A stretch of DNA of 64,000 nucleotides from Pelagibacteraceae bacterium. GTDB lineage: Bacteria; Pseudomonadota; Alphaproteobacteria; Pelagibacterales; Pelagibacteraceae. The stretch lies in assembly GCA_008638205.1 (NCBI GenBank), contig VTPO01000001.1, positions 124,001 to 188,000 of the forward strand, in the 5' to 3' direction. Below, piece by piece: positions 48,294-58,447 of this stretch; position 1 is the stretch's first letter; every line of letters starts with the position of its first letter. A program made the position numbers and the translations under genes. The notes beneath the pieces are model-generated. The model worked only from the letters and a program-made list of their open reading frames with translations. It did no database searches and was not told the origin of the DNA.

Positions 48294-49499
48294 ATGAGTA
48301 ATGCAAATACAGCATGGATACTAACATCAACAGCCTTAGTGCTGTTTATGACTTTACCAGGTCTTGCTTTGTTTTATGCAGGTCTGGTTAGATCTAAAAA
48401 TACTATTTCAGTGCTAGCACAGTGTTTAGTAATAGCGGTCTTAGCGTCAGTTGTTTGGTTTGTGGTTGGCTATTCGCTATCCTTTAGTGGAGATGGTTCT
48501 TACATTGGAAATTTAGATAAAATTTTTTTAAAAACAGTTAATTTAAAAAGCTTGTCTGGTGATATTCCAGAAACAGTTTTTGTGATGTTTCAAATGACTT
48601 TTGCAATAATTACCCCAGCTTTAATTGTTGGAGCGTTTGTCGAAAGAATGAAATTTTCCGCAGTTGTTTTATTTACGGTTCTTTGGCTAATATTGGTATA
48701 CGCACCTGCAACTCACTGGGTTTGGGGTGGTGGATGGTTAGCAAAAATGGGTGTGTTTGATTTTGCAGGTGGGCTAGTAGTCCATACTACTGCTGGAATA
48801 TCCGCATTAGTTATTGCGTATTCCTTAGGGTCTCGAAAAGATTTTCCCAAAAATTTCAATCCTCCTCACAGCCCTGTATTAGCTATGATCGGAGCTTGTA
48901 TGCTTTGGGTTGGTTGGTTTGGATTTAATGCAGGATCTGCTTTATCTGCCAATGAAAGCGCTGGGATGGCAATGCTAGTGACACATATTTCTGCAGCTAC
49001 AGCTACTATAACTTGGATGTTTATTGATTGGATAAAAAATGGAAAACCAGGGTTAGTAGGAATGATTACCGGAATGATTGCGGGACTTGCAACTATTACA
49101 CCAGCTTCTGGATTTGTTGGACCCATGGGAGCAATTATTTTAGGAATTTTAGCCGGTAGTATTTGTTATTATTGTGTTGGGTTTGTTAAATTCAAACTTC
49201 AAATTGATGACTCTTTAGATGTGTTTGCAGTTCACGGTGTGGGTGGAATATTAGGAACATTGCTAGCAGGAATTTTAGCTACAGATTTTTTTGGAGGATT
49301 AGGTTTGGACAAATCTGCTGCAGAACAAACTATGATACAAGCAATTGGAATATTATCCGTAGCTCTTTTATCATTTGTTGGAACTGTCATAATTGTAAAA
49401 ATTATTAAACTGACAACTGGATTAAGAGTTCCAGAGGATGAAGAAATAGGAGAAGGACTTGACTTTGGAAGTCATGGTGAGAGCAGCTACAACCTTTAA
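48294..49499 (+). CDS. amt: Ammonium transporter
   Basis: GLALFYAGLVRSKN; THWVWGGGWL; HTTAGISALV; GWFGFNAGSAL; VHGVGGILGTL. Confidence 0.96.
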   Translation: MSNANTAWILTSTALVLFMTLPGLALFYAGLVRSKNTISVLAQCLVIAVLASVVWFVVGYSLSFSGDGSYIGNLDKIFLKTVNLKSLSGDIPETVFVMFQMTFAIITPALIVGAFVERMKFSAVVLFTVLWLILVYAPATHWVWGGGWLAKMGVFDFAGGLVVHTTAGISALVIAYSLGSRKDFPKNFNPPHSPVLAMIGACMLWVGWFGFNAGSALSANESAGMAMLVTHISAATATITWMFIDWIKNGKPGLVGMITGMIAGLATITPASGFVGPMGAIILGILAGSICYYCVGFVKFKLQIDDSLDVFAVHGVGGILGTLLAGILATDFFGGLGLDKSAAEQTMIQAIGILSVALLSFVGTVIIVKIIKLTTGLRVPEDEEIGEGLDFGSHGESSYNL

Positions 49500-49625
49500 T
49501 TGTAAATAATTTCTTCACTTTAACTTACTCTCGTAAACAAAAGCTAAATTTTTTATTTTTTAATTTGACAGTAAATGTTTTTTATTATCCACTAATAAAA
49601 AATTAAAAACTTCGGGGGAAATAAC

Positions 49626-51173
49626 ATGAGCAATCAATCAACTGTAAGTATTTCAAAAACACTAGACACTTCTCACTTAAAGGTAAGTTTTCCATTTAAA
49701 GAAAAATATGGAAATTTTATTAATGGAAAATTTGAAAATCCAAAATCTGGAAAGTATTTTGATAATACATCTCCCATTACCAATGAAGTAATATGTAAAA
49801 TTCCAAGATCTAATCAAGAAGATGTTGATTTTGCTTTGGATGCTGCTCACGCTGCGTTTCCTTCTTGGGGGGTTACCTCAATTACAGAAAGATCTAATAT
49901 TTTACTTAAAATTGCGGACGTAATTGAAAAAAATTTAAATGTATTGGCTGTTGCAGAATGTTTAGACAACGGAAAGCCTATTAGAGAATGTATGGCTGCT
50001 GACTTGCCTTTAGTTGTGGATCATTGGAGATATTTTGCTGGGGTTATTAGAGCTGAAGAGGGTTCTGTTTCTGAAATAAGTAATAGTGAATATTCTTATC
50101 ACATTCCTGAACCGCTGGGTGTTGTTGGTCAAATCATTCCTTGGAATTTCCCTTTGCTAATGGCTACTTGGAAACTTGCACCAGCATTAGCAGCTGGAAA
50201 CTGTGTTGTAATTAAACCAGCCGAACAAACTCCTGCATCAATATTAGTTTTAATGGAACTTATTGGAGATTTGCTTCCTCCTGGAGTTCTTAATGTGGTT
50301 AGTGGTTTTGGACTTGAGGCAGGAAAACCCTTGGCGTCATCGAAAAGAATTAAAAAAATTGCTTTTACAGGAGAAACAACAACTGGTCGATTAATTATGC
50401 AGTACGCATCGCAAAATTTAATTCCAATCACTTTAGAGTTGGGTGGAAAGTCTCCTAACGTATTCTTTGAGGATGTTATGGATAAAGACGATGATTTTTT
50501 TGATAAATGCTTAGAAGGCTTTACAATGTTTGCTCTTAATCAGGGCGAGGTTTGTACTTGCCCTAGTAGAGTACTAGTTCAAGAATCTATCTATGATAAA
50601 TTTATAAAGAGAGCCATAGAAAGAACAAAAGCTGTTACGCAAGATAACCCTTTAAAAATGGAAACCATGATCGGTGCTCAAGTATCGCTAGAGCAAATGG
50701 AAAAAATAAAATCTTACTTAGATTTAGGTAAGAAAGAGGGAGCCAAAGTTCTATGTGGAGGCGAAGTTGCTAATTTAAACAGTGGTTTGGAAAAAGGTAA
50801 TTATATCCAGCCCACTATTTTTGAAGGCAATAACTCAATGAGAATATTTCAGGAAGAAATTTTTGGTCCTGTTGTATCAGTCACCACATTTAAAGATGAG
50901 GCGGAAGCATTAAGTATAGCAAATGATACTCTTTATGGTTTAGGTGCTGGAGTTTGGACTCGAAATGGAAATATCGCATATAGAATGGGAAGGGGTATTC
51001 AGGCCGGAAGAGTATGGACCAACTGTTATCATGCTTACCCAGCCCACGCAGCTTTTGGAGGTTATAAGCAGTCTGGTATTGGAAGAGAAACTCATAAAAT
51101 GATGTTAAATCATTATAGGCAAGTCAAGAATTTGCACGTGTCTTATAGTGAAAAAAAATTAGGATTCTTTTAA
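49626..51173 (+). CDS. Aldehyde dehydrogenase (acetaldehyde/ExaC-like)
   Basis: [45 protein letters not shown]. Confidence 0.94.
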   Translation: MSNQSTVSISKTLDTSHLKVSFPFKEKYGNFINGKFENPKSGKYFDNTSPITNEVICKIPRSNQEDVDFALDAAHAAFPSWGVTSITERSNILLKIADVIEKNLNVLAVAECLDNGKPIRECMAADLPLVVDHWRYFAGVIRAEEGSVSEISNSEYSYHIPEPLGVVGQIIPWNFPLLMATWKLAPALAAGNCVVIKPAEQTPASILVLMELIGDLLPPGVLNVVSGFGLEAGKPLASSKRIKKIAFTGETTTGRLIMQYASQNLIPITLELGGKSPNVFFEDVMDKDDDFFDKCLEGFTMFALNQGEVCTCPSRVLVQESIYDKFIKRAIERTKAVTQDNPLKMETMIGAQVSLEQMEKIKSYLDLGKKEGAKVLCGGEVANLNSGLEKGNYIQPTIFEGNNSMRIFQEEIFGPVVSVTTFKDEAEALSIANDTLYGLGAGVWTRNGNIAYRMGRGIQAGRVWTNCYHAYPAHAAFGGYKQSGIGRETHKMMLNHYRQVKNLHVSYSEKKLGFF

Positions 51174-51218
51174 ACAATTTATTACAATGGTCTATAGTTA
51201 AATATAAGCCATTAAAAA

Positions 51219-51554
51219 ATGAAAGTTTCTGCTACCAGCTCTGCACTTCAGCTAATTCAAGAATTAAAAAAAAATCATGGGAATGATCTTTTATTTCATC
51301 AATCAGGTGGTTGCTGTGATGGTAGCGCCCCAATGTGTTACCCTTCCAAAGAATTTTTGGTAGGAGATCAGGATGTTTTGTTAGGAGAGATTGGTGGGAT
51401 TCCATTTTATATCAGCGAAACCCAACATGAGGCGTGGAAAAATACAGATCTAATTATTGATTGTATTAAAGGCATGGGTGGTATGTTTTCGCTAGATAAC
51501 GGAACTGGAAAAAGATTTTTAACCAGATCTGAAATTTGCGAAGTTAAAAAATAA
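51219..51554 (+). CDS. DUF779 family protein
   Basis: FHQSGGCCDGSAPMCYP motif directly downstream of aldehyde dehydrogenase. Confidence 0.9.
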   Translation: MKVSATSSALQLIQELKKNHGNDLLFHQSGGCCDGSAPMCYPSKEFLVGDQDVLLGEIGGIPFYISETQHEAWKNTDLIIDCIKGMGGMFSLDNGTGKRFLTRSEICEVKK

Positions 51555-52145
51555 TTACTTTTTTGCTTCTTTAAAAACAAACTCTAGTCTATCCTGACCC
51601 CAAAACATTTTTCCATTCACAATAAACGTGGGAGCTCCAAAAATACCCTTTTTAAAAGCAGCATCCGTTCTGTCTTTTAATTCATCTTTAATTGTTGGAT
51701 CTGATAATTTTTGTGCAAAATCACTATAATTAATATCCATATTTTTTAAAAATTTTTCAAAAATCTTGTCATCATTTAGGTTTAAGGAATCTACCCACGC
51801 TGCAATAAAGAATTTATCAATATAATTTTGAAAATAATCATTTTGGCCAGCTACAATAGCGCCACGCATAATTTGAATAGTTTTGATAGGGAAATATCTA
51901 TTAAATTGGTATTTAATTTTATACTTATCTGCAAATAATTTTAAATCTTTGATCAAATACTTTCCTCTTAAGGGATTAAGACCTGGAGCTGTGATATCCG
52001 CAAGCCTATGCAAACCTCCTAGAAAAATAGGCATGTAGTTTATCTTCTCTCCAGTTTCTTTTTCATATTTTCTTATTTGGGTGTGAGCCAGATAGGAGTA
52101 GGGACTGCTAATATCAAAGTAAAAATCAATTTTTTTATTAGCCAT
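51555..52145 (-). CDS. 2-hydroxychromene-2-carboxylate isomerase family (DsbA-like)
   Basis: IDFYFDISSPYSYLAHTQI; KKGIFGAPTFIVNGKMFWGQDRLEFV. Confidence 0.9.
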   Translation of the reverse strand: MANKKIDFYFDISSPYSYLAHTQIRKYEKETGEKINYMPIFLGGLHRLADITAPGLNPLRGKYLIKDLKLFADKYKIKYQFNRYFPIKTIQIMRGAIVAGQNDYFQNYIDKFFIAAWVDSLNLNDDKIFEKFLKNMDINYSDFAQKLSDPTIKDELKDRTDAAFKKGIFGAPTFIVNGKMFWGQDRLEFVFKEAKK

Positions 52146-52639
52146 TAATCATGAATCCTAATTTTTTGAATGATGATGAGCCTAACAAACAAATACAAAA
52201 ATAAGCCTAACGGACCAGTAAAGTAAGTTAAAATCAAAGGTAAGGCAATTACGTACTTGTGAATCCCATTTCTTAATGCATCTTTTGCAATCCATGTTCC
52301 TACAAAAATACTAATAGTTAAAAAATGGATCCAAAAAGTTAACAAAAACAGTTTGTTGTCTAGCAAGGAAGAGAGTTGATCTATTCCAAGATATAAAGAA
52401 AAATTATTGAGAGCAATACTTGCTGCTTCTTCAGCAAATATTCCACCATTATAAAACTGTTGATACAAAAGGTACCCATACGTACAGGCAAGAATAGATG
52501 GAAGCGCGATAGTGTTAATTATAATATTAGTAAATTTAGAATTGGGAGCGACTAACAACATAACCCATAAAGGGATAACTGCATAATTAGACACAAGATA
52601 AATTGTTTCTAAGGTAAAAAAATCTTTGATAGTTTCCAT
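52145..52639 (-). CDS. ABA4-like family membrane protein
   Basis: 4-TM; HFLTISIFVGTWIAKDALRNGIHKYVIALPLILTYFTGPLGLFLYLFVR. Confidence 0.78.
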   Translation of the reverse strand: METIKDFFTLETIYLVSNYAVIPLWVMLLVAPNSKFTNIIINTIALPSILACTYGYLLYQQFYNGGIFAEEAASIALNNFSLYLGIDQLSSLLDNKLFLLTFWIHFLTISIFVGTWIAKDALRNGIHKYVIALPLILTYFTGPLGLFLYLFVRLIIIQKIRIHD

Positions 52640-52662
52640 GTTATGATAGGTAAATATTATAT

Positions 52663-53223
52663 ATGAATTATTACAAATCTAGCAAGAAAAGTTATGAAAC
52701 AGATGAAGAAATTAAAGAGCTTGCACTGAATTATTTAGACAAATACCAACCTTCCAAAAAAGACTTGCGATTATATTTGTTTAGAAAAGTTCTTTCAGAT
52801 GATCAGGGTAGCGCTAATAAATCCATTATTTTAGAACAAATTGATAAAGTTATTAATAATTTAGAACATTTGGGTCTCATAAATGATGATCTTTATTCAG
52901 AAATGAAATCTAAAAACTTCTTAAAGAGGGGATATTCCCTTAATAAAATAAAAATGACCTTATCTCAAAAGGGAATTGATAGTGAGTTGTTAAAAAGGAC
53001 TATTGAGAATATTAAAAATGATAATGAGGATCCTGATTTTTATTCCGCAATTAAAATATGCAAAAGAAGAAGGATAGGGCCTTATCGTCCAGATGCAAAT
53101 AAAGAAATGTTTTTGAAAAAAGACATTGGCGTCCTGGCTCGAGCTGGTTTTTCTTATGAGACTTCAATGGAAGTTTTAAATATAGATAAAAAAGAATTAA
53201 AAATTTTAGAAAAAAAATTATAG
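52663..53223 (+). CDS. recX: RecX-like regulatory protein
   Basis: YLDKYQPSKKDLRLYLFRKV...LINDDLYSEMKSKNFLKRGYSLNKIKMTLSQKGI. Confidence 0.75.
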   Translation: MNYYKSSKKSYETDEEIKELALNYLDKYQPSKKDLRLYLFRKVLSDDQGSANKSIILEQIDKVINNLEHLGLINDDLYSEMKSKNFLKRGYSLNKIKMTLSQKGIDSELLKRTIENIKNDNEDPDFYSAIKICKRRRIGPYRPDANKEMFLKKDIGVLARAGFSYETSMEVLNIDKKELKILEKKL

Positions 53224-53361
53224 TTTTTTATTTTTTTTATTTTTCTTTTCTTCTTCTACTAAATAATCCACATATCTCTTTAATTTTTGACGAACAAAGC
53301 TAAAAAGCAAAATTCCAAAGATAGATACAGATACGATAATGATAAGAACTTTTTGTAACAT
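53218..53361 (-). CDS. 47-aa single-TM protein (not in ORF track)
   Basis: Reads MLQKVLIIIVSVSIFGILLFSFVRQKLKRYVDYLVEEEKKNKKNKKL*; fills the gap between recX and cysQ-like gene. Confidence 0.6.
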   Translation of the reverse strand: MLQKVLIIIVSVSIFGILLFSFVRQKLKRYVDYLVEEEKKNKKNKKL

Positions 53362-53363
53362 AG

Positions 53364-54143
53364 TTAAATATTTTTACTTCTCCTAACAAGTAAAGAGGGG
53401 TTATAAAAACGAGGTTTCCCATAAACAATGGTTTTGTGCTGATGAGTTGAAACAACTGCACCGGCATGTTCTGCCAACGCATGACCTGCTGCTATATCCC
53501 ACTCTTTAGCTCGAGGTCTAGCAGCGTAAATATCAAATTCTCCAGAAGCAATTAAACAAAATTTGTAAGAACTGCGAACATCTAAAAAAGAAGTGGCTTT
53601 ATGCTTTGTTAATATTTTTTTGATTATCTTAGAAGGGTTTGAGGAGTTCACCAAAGCAGATACAGAGTTCTTTTTTATTATATTGCATTGGAGTTTAATC
53701 TTTTTTTTATTTTTAATTTCATAAGCATGCCCTTTGCCATAGGAATAAAATAATCTTTTCTTTTTAGGTGCAAATACAATTCCTATAGCTGGTTTCTTAT
53801 TTACGATTAACGCTGCATTTAAAGTATATTCATCTTTATTTTTTATGTAAGAGCTCGTTCCATCAATAGGATCAATTAGCCAAAAAGTCGTTCGTGAACC
53901 TACCTTGTTAGTTCCAATGGTCTCTTCAGAGACAATTTCAATATCCGGAGTAATAGATCTAATGGCATCCTGTAAAATTTTGTCTACTGCAAGATCTCCA
54001 TTGGAAACAGGAGTTTGATCCGATTTGGTAAAAATTTTTAATTTTTTTCCAGATAGTTCAATGGATTTTTTTCCCGCTTTGATAAAGAAAGGTAATAGTT
54101 TTTTTACGATAGAGGGGTAGTTCTTTTTACTCAGCTTTTTCAT
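53364..54143 (-). CDS. cysQ: 3'(2'),5'-bisphosphate nucleotidase/inositol monophosphatase family
   Basis: KSDQTPVSNGDLAVDKIL; EETIG; WLIDPIDGTSSYIKNKDEYTLNAALI; EWDIAAGHALAEHAG. Confidence 0.87.
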   Translation of the reverse strand: MKKLSKKNYPSIVKKLLPFFIKAGKKSIELSGKKLKIFTKSDQTPVSNGDLAVDKILQDAIRSITPDIEIVSEETIGTNKVGSRTTFWLIDPIDGTSSYIKNKDEYTLNAALIVNKKPAIGIVFAPKKKRLFYSYGKGHAYEIKNKKKIKLQCNIIKKNSVSALVNSSNPSKIIKKILTKHKATSFLDVRSSYKFCLIASGEFDIYAARPRAKEWDIAAGHALAEHAGAVVSTHQHKTIVYGKPRFYNPSLLVRRSKNI

Positions 54144-54306
54144 TATATTTTTCTAGCACAATTTCATTGGCATTGATGGTTTTTTTACCAGCATTAGTAA
54201 AATTCACAGTCACAATATTGTTAATAATAGACTGAACTTGACCTATACCCCAGTCACTATTATTTGGGTTAACTACATAATCGCCTGGATCAAAATCAAA
54301 AAACAT
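54127..54306 (-). CDS. DUF3553-like 59-aa protein (not in ORF track)
   Basis: Reads MFFDFDPGDYVVNPNNSDWGIGQVQSIINNIVTVNFTNAGKKTINANEIVLEKYNEKAE*; overlaps start of the downstream cysQ-like gene. Confidence 0.75.
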   Translation of the reverse strand: MFFDFDPGDYVVNPNNSDWGIGQVQSIINNIVTVNFTNAGKKTINANEIVLEKYNEKAE

Positions 54307-54353
54307 TTTCTAAATATTGTTAATTTATATTAATTAAGTGATATATATCATTT

Positions 54354-55493
54354 ATGTCTTTAGCAACTCACACAAACATAAATTCAATTAATTCCTTGGG
54401 ATTTGCAAAAGCACCTGAAGAGACGAAGGTAGTAGTAGCAATGTCAGGAGGAGTAGACTCCTCTACGGTTGCTGGTTTGTTAAAAGAACAAAACTATCAC
54501 GTCATTGGTATTACTTTGCAATTGTATGATTATGGAAAAATTGGAAAAACTTCTGGAACATGTTGTGCTGGAAAAGATATTTATGATGCCAAAAGAGTCA
54601 GTGAACAATTGAATATTGAGCATCATGTATTTAATTATGAAAGTTTATTTAAAGAAGAGGTTATTGAGAAATTTGCAGATAGCTATCTGAAAGGAGAAAC
54701 TCCCATTCCCTGTGTTAGTTGCAATCAAACCGTAAAGTTTAGAGATTTATTTAAATCAGCAAAAGAATTGGGAGCAGACGCTTTAGTAACAGGTCATTAT
54801 GTAAAACGTCTTGGCAATTTAAGCCAATCTAAAATGTACCAACCTGTAGATATCAATAGAGACCAGAGTTATTTTTTATTTTCTACTACTCAAGAACAAT
54901 TAGATTATTTACGCTTTCCTTTGGCAGATCTTCCTAAGCAAGAAACACGAAATCTTGCCAAAAAAATGAATTTATCAATTGCCGATAAACCAGATAGCCA
55001 AGATATTTGTTTTGTTCCTAATGGCAATTACAAATCTGTAATTGAAAAGTTAAGACCCGAATCGTATGATCCTGGCAACATAGTTGACTTAAAAGGAAAA
55101 GTTTTAGGAAAGCATAATGGAATTATTAATTTTACTATTGGGCAAAGAAAAGGAATTAAAGTAGGCGGACAAGAAGAGGCAATCTTTGTTATTAAAATTA
55201 ATCCTGAAACTAAAGAAGTGATAGTAGGCTCTAGACAGGATTTAAATATTACAAAGATCGAGGTAAAAGAAATAAATTTTCTCTGCGATCCTAAAGAGCT
55301 TGAGGGAGATTTTTTTATTAAAGTAAGATCTACTGGAAGATTGTTGCCATGCCAAGTGAGCGACAGCGCAACATCAGTGACTTTGTACGCAGGAGAGTCT
55401 GGGGTTTCTCCAGGTCAAGCATGTGTATTTTATAAAAAAGACGATAAGGGAATGAGGGTGTATGGCGGCGGATGGATTGTCTCCACCTCTTAA
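54354..55493 (+). CDS. mnmA: tRNA-specific 2-thiouridylase MnmA
   Basis: VVVAMSGGVDSSTVAGLL; TPIPCVSCNQTVKF; KPDSQDICFVP; FTIGQRKGI. Confidence 0.97.
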   Translation: MSLATHTNINSINSLGFAKAPEETKVVVAMSGGVDSSTVAGLLKEQNYHVIGITLQLYDYGKIGKTSGTCCAGKDIYDAKRVSEQLNIEHHVFNYESLFKEEVIEKFADSYLKGETPIPCVSCNQTVKFRDLFKSAKELGADALVTGHYVKRLGNLSQSKMYQPVDINRDQSYFLFSTTQEQLDYLRFPLADLPKQETRNLAKKMNLSIADKPDSQDICFVPNGNYKSVIEKLRPESYDPGNIVDLKGKVLGKHNGIINFTIGQRKGIKVGGQEEAIFVIKINPETKEVIVGSRQDLNITKIEVKEINFLCDPKELEGDFFIKVRSTGRLLPCQVSDSATSVTLYAGESGVSPGQACVFYKKDDKGMRVYGGGWIVSTS

Positions 55494-55519
55494 ACAAAGA
55501 ATACTGAAAAGAAAAAAAA

Positions 55520-55603
55520 CTACTTTTTCTTAGCTTTTCTTTTTGCTCTTCTTCTTTTGGAGCCCACTTTTCTTCGGCCTCTATGTTTTTTTGGATATCC
55601 CAT
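55520..55603 (-). CDS. 27-aa extremely basic peptide (not in ORF track)
   Basis: MGYPKKHRGRRKVGSKRRRAKRKAKKK*, with aaaaggg Shine-Dalgarno-like sequence upstream. Confidence 0.5.
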   Translation of the reverse strand: MGYPKKHRGRRKVGSKRRRAKRKAKKK

Positions 55604-55714
55604 ATAATGCAACCCTTTTAGATTAAAAAACAATATTGTCACTAAAAATTATTAGTATCAGGGGTTGTATTGAAAGAATTTTTGTAGTTAAATTAAGAAT
55701 TACAAAGGGGATCA

Positions 55715-55939
55715 ATGTCGTCAATTAAAGAGCACTTTCATTCTAAAAATCAGGAAAAACTATATAATAACACACGCTCTTTATGTCCCTCAAAGACAAT
55801 TTTTAAAAAAGCTAATATTTTTGAACTAATGGCGGAAGCCAACCTAGAGAAAAAAAATAAAAACAAATCTAGCCTAAAATATTTAAGTATTTTTGCTGGC
55901 GCTACAGCTTCCGTAGTATTATTTTATTCTTTATATTAA
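55715..55939 (+). CDS. Small hypothetical protein with C-terminal TM
   Basis: ORF 74 aa, aaagggg ribosome-binding site, hydrophobic C-terminus. Confidence 0.5.
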   Translation: MSSIKEHFHSKNQEKLYNNTRSLCPSKTIFKKANIFELMAEANLEKKNKNKSSLKYLSIFAGATASVVLFYSLY

Positions 55940-55950
55940 ATTAATCTTCC

Positions 55951-56553
55951 ATGATCAGCATTGAATTGACTGTGGCATTAGTTACATTTTATTTTGTAAT
56001 GTTTGTTACTCCAGGACCCAACAATATAATGCTCACTACTTCTGGAATTAAATATGGATTTAAAAAAACTATTCCACATATTCTAGGAATTCCATTAGGA
56101 CATTTTTTTCAAATTTTTTTAGTTTCTTTAGGGCTGGGAACTTTGTTTCAAACTTACCCTCTTATTCAGCAAACTTTAAAAATAGCAGGCTGTCTTTATC
56201 TATTTTTTTTAGCTTATAAAATGTTTGGGTCTTTAAATAGCAAAAAAAATATAAAAGAAACGGGAAGACCATTAAAGTTCTATGAAGCCTCTCTATTTCA
56301 AATTCTTAATCCTAAAGCTTGGGTAGTAGCAATTACAGCGGTTAGTGTTTTTTTTCCAAAAGACGAAAATTTTATTACAGGTATCTTTTATCTTGCATCC
56401 ATTGCTCCCATTGTTTGTTTGCCCTCCATTAGTATATGGGCATTGTTTGGAAGTGGTATTCGATCTTTTGTGTCCAACCCAAAAGTAAAGCAAATCATTG
56501 AAATCATCATGGCCCTTTTATTATTAGCTACAGGTGTCATGATTTTGATCTAA
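55951..56553 (+). CDS. LysE family translocator
   Basis: FVTPGPNNIMLTTSGIKYGFKKTIPHILGIPLGH; FQILNPKAWVVAITAVS. Confidence 0.9.
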   Translation: MISIELTVALVTFYFVMFVTPGPNNIMLTTSGIKYGFKKTIPHILGIPLGHFFQIFLVSLGLGTLFQTYPLIQQTLKIAGCLYLFFLAYKMFGSLNSKKNIKETGRPLKFYEASLFQILNPKAWVVAITAVSVFFPKDENFITGIFYLASIAPIVCLPSISIWALFGSGIRSFVSNPKVKQIIEIIMALLLLATGVMILI

Positions 56554-56648
56554 TTAGCTTAATAAACGAATCGTTATCTTTAATTGATTGACTTACCCTT
56601 TGTTCACTATATCTAACAGCCATTAATAGTATTTTATAAAAAATCCCT

Positions 56649-58322
56649 ATGCAAAATTTTCAAGAACTGAATTTAAATAAGAACCTTAATGCTTCTTTAG
56701 TTAAAATGAAGTTTGATACGCCCACACCCATTCAAATAAAATCGATTCCAATTATTTTAGAGCAAAAAGATATCTTAGCATCTGCACAAACGGGTACTGG
56801 TAAAACAGCAGCATTTTGCATTCCCATGATCGAGATGATTGCTACCAAAAAAATCAATAGAGCAATTATCTTAGTTCCTACTCGAGAGCTTGCCAAGCAA
56901 GTTAATGATGTTATCGAAAAATTATTATTTCAACAGAGTGTTATTAAAAGTGTTTGTTTAGTAGGCGGAGAACCCATGAACAAACAATTAAAAAGATTAA
57001 AAACTAAACCACAAATCGTAGTGGGAACTCCAGGTAGAGTGAATGACCATTTAAAAAGAAAATCCTTACTATTAAACAAGGTGGATCTTTTAATTTTAGA
57101 TGAGATGGACCGAATGTTAGATATGGGTTTTAGTATCCAAATTGATGAGATTATTAAATTTCTGCCAAAACAAAAACAAACTTTAATGTTTTCAGCAACG
57201 ATTGCCCCTTCTATAGAGAGACTATCTAAAAAATATTTAAACAATGCAGAGCGAGTAAGTGTTGCTGCAGCCAATGCTACATTGATTACTATAAAGCAAG
57301 AGGTCATTAACTTAAGACAGGAAGATAAATATAATACTTTAGTTGAGCAAGTAAAAACAAAACACGGATCTACGCTAGTGTTTGTGAAGACCAAACATAA
57401 TGCAAAAAAATTAGCAAAAAATTTAGAAAAAGAAGGATTTGAATCAGATTCTTTACATGGAAATTTAAGACAAAATAAAAGAAACCAAGTTATTGCTAAA
57501 TTTAGAGCAAATAAAATCCATGTCTTAGTAGCAACAGATATTGCTGCAAGAGGATTAGACATTCCTCATATTGAGCATGTAGTAAATTTTGATTTGCCTC
57601 AACAAGCAGAAGACTTTATTCATCGTATGGGAAGAACAGGAAGAGCAGGTGCCAGTGGTACTGCTTGGAGTTTTGTAACACCAAGTGACAAAAGAAAGTG
57701 GCACGAAATTGAAAAAATTTTAAATCCTGGATTAAAAAGCTCATCCGACTCAAAACGATCAGGTGGACGTAGAGATGATTATAGTAAGAAGAGACCTTTT
57801 AAACGAGGTGGGCCTAGAGACGGGTTTCGTTCTGATAAAGGTGGAAAATCTAGTTTTCGCGATAAGAAAAAAACTAGCTTTAGAAGAGATGATAAAAAAG
57901 AAACTAGCTTTAAAAAAAGTGATAAAAGAGATTTCTCAAGCAAAAAACCAGCTGAATTTAGGTCTGAAGGAAAAAAATCAAAACCAAAAAATGCAGGGTA
58001 TGGAAGAAAAACACCTTTTAGCGATAGATCTAAAAGAGGAAATAGCTTTGGCAATAGAGAAGATAGAGCCCCTTCTTTTTCCAGATCGAATAGTAACAAG
58101 GGTTTTGCAGAAAAAGGTAAGTCAGACTTTTCTGAGAAACGAAAAAAAGGCAGTGGTTTTCACGATAGAAAGAAAGCTAGCTTTGAAAAATCAGAAGGTA
58201 AATTTGCAGGAGAAAAAAAAGGTCCTTTTGATAGAAAATCAAAGGGTGGAAAATCCTTCGGTTCTCGCAAAAAGAGTGGATTTAAACCCGGTGGCAAAAA
58301 ACCTTTCAAAAAAAAATTTTAG
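56649..58322 (+). CDS. DEAD-box RNA helicase (RhlE-like) with long basic low-complexity tail
   Basis: ASAQTGTGKTAAF, VPTRELA, TPGRV, DEMDRMLDMGF, SAT, ARGLDIP, HRMGRTGRAG. Confidence 0.95.
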   Translation: MQNFQELNLNKNLNASLVKMKFDTPTPIQIKSIPIILEQKDILASAQTGTGKTAAFCIPMIEMIATKKINRAIILVPTRELAKQVNDVIEKLLFQQSVIKSVCLVGGEPMNKQLKRLKTKPQIVVGTPGRVNDHLKRKSLLLNKVDLLILDEMDRMLDMGFSIQIDEIIKFLPKQKQTLMFSATIAPSIERLSKKYLNNAERVSVAAANATLITIKQEVINLRQEDKYNTLVEQVKTKHGSTLVFVKTKHNAKKLAKNLEKEGFESDSLHGNLRQNKRNQVIAKFRANKIHVLVATDIAARGLDIPHIEHVVNFDLPQQAEDFIHRMGRTGRAGASGTAWSFVTPSDKRKWHEIEKILNPGLKSSSDSKRSGGRRDDYSKKRPFKRGGPRDGFRSDKGGKSSFRDKKKTSFRRDDKKETSFKKSDKRDFSSKKPAEFRSEGKKSKPKNAGYGRKTPFSDRSKRGNSFGNREDRAPSFSRSNSNKGFAEKGKSDFSEKRKKGSGFHDRKKASFEKSEGKFAGEKKGPFDRKSKGGKSFGSRKKSGFKPGGKKPFKKKF

Positions 58323-58370
58323 TCTCACTTTAAATTCTTAATAATATATTATATACCTACGATACTTTTT

Positions 58371-58447
58371 GGCGGGGTAGCTCAGGTGGTTAGAGCGCAG
58401 CACTCATAACGCTGAGGTCGGCAGTTCAAGTCTGCCTCCCGCTACCA
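58371..58447 (+). tRNA. tRNA-Met (CAT anticodon), CCA encoded
   Basis: Cloverleaf ggcgggg...ctCATaa...ggcagttcaagtctgcc tcccgct acca; elongator-Met-like rather than initiator (inference). Confidence 0.9.

Noticed and set aside
49565-49600. Possible sigma-70 promoter (ttgaca) before the aldehyde dehydrogenase
   Set aside because: A good -35 is present but no -10 at proper spacing; too weak in AT-rich DNA.
56930-57562. 210-aa minus-strand ORF inside the helicase core
   Set aside because: Antisense shadow of conserved DEAD-box motifs.
57763-58341. 192-aa alternative-frame ORF over the helicase tail
   Set aside because: Purine-rich repetitive codons leave all frames open; no start context or known fold. 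The DEAD-box frame explains the sequence.
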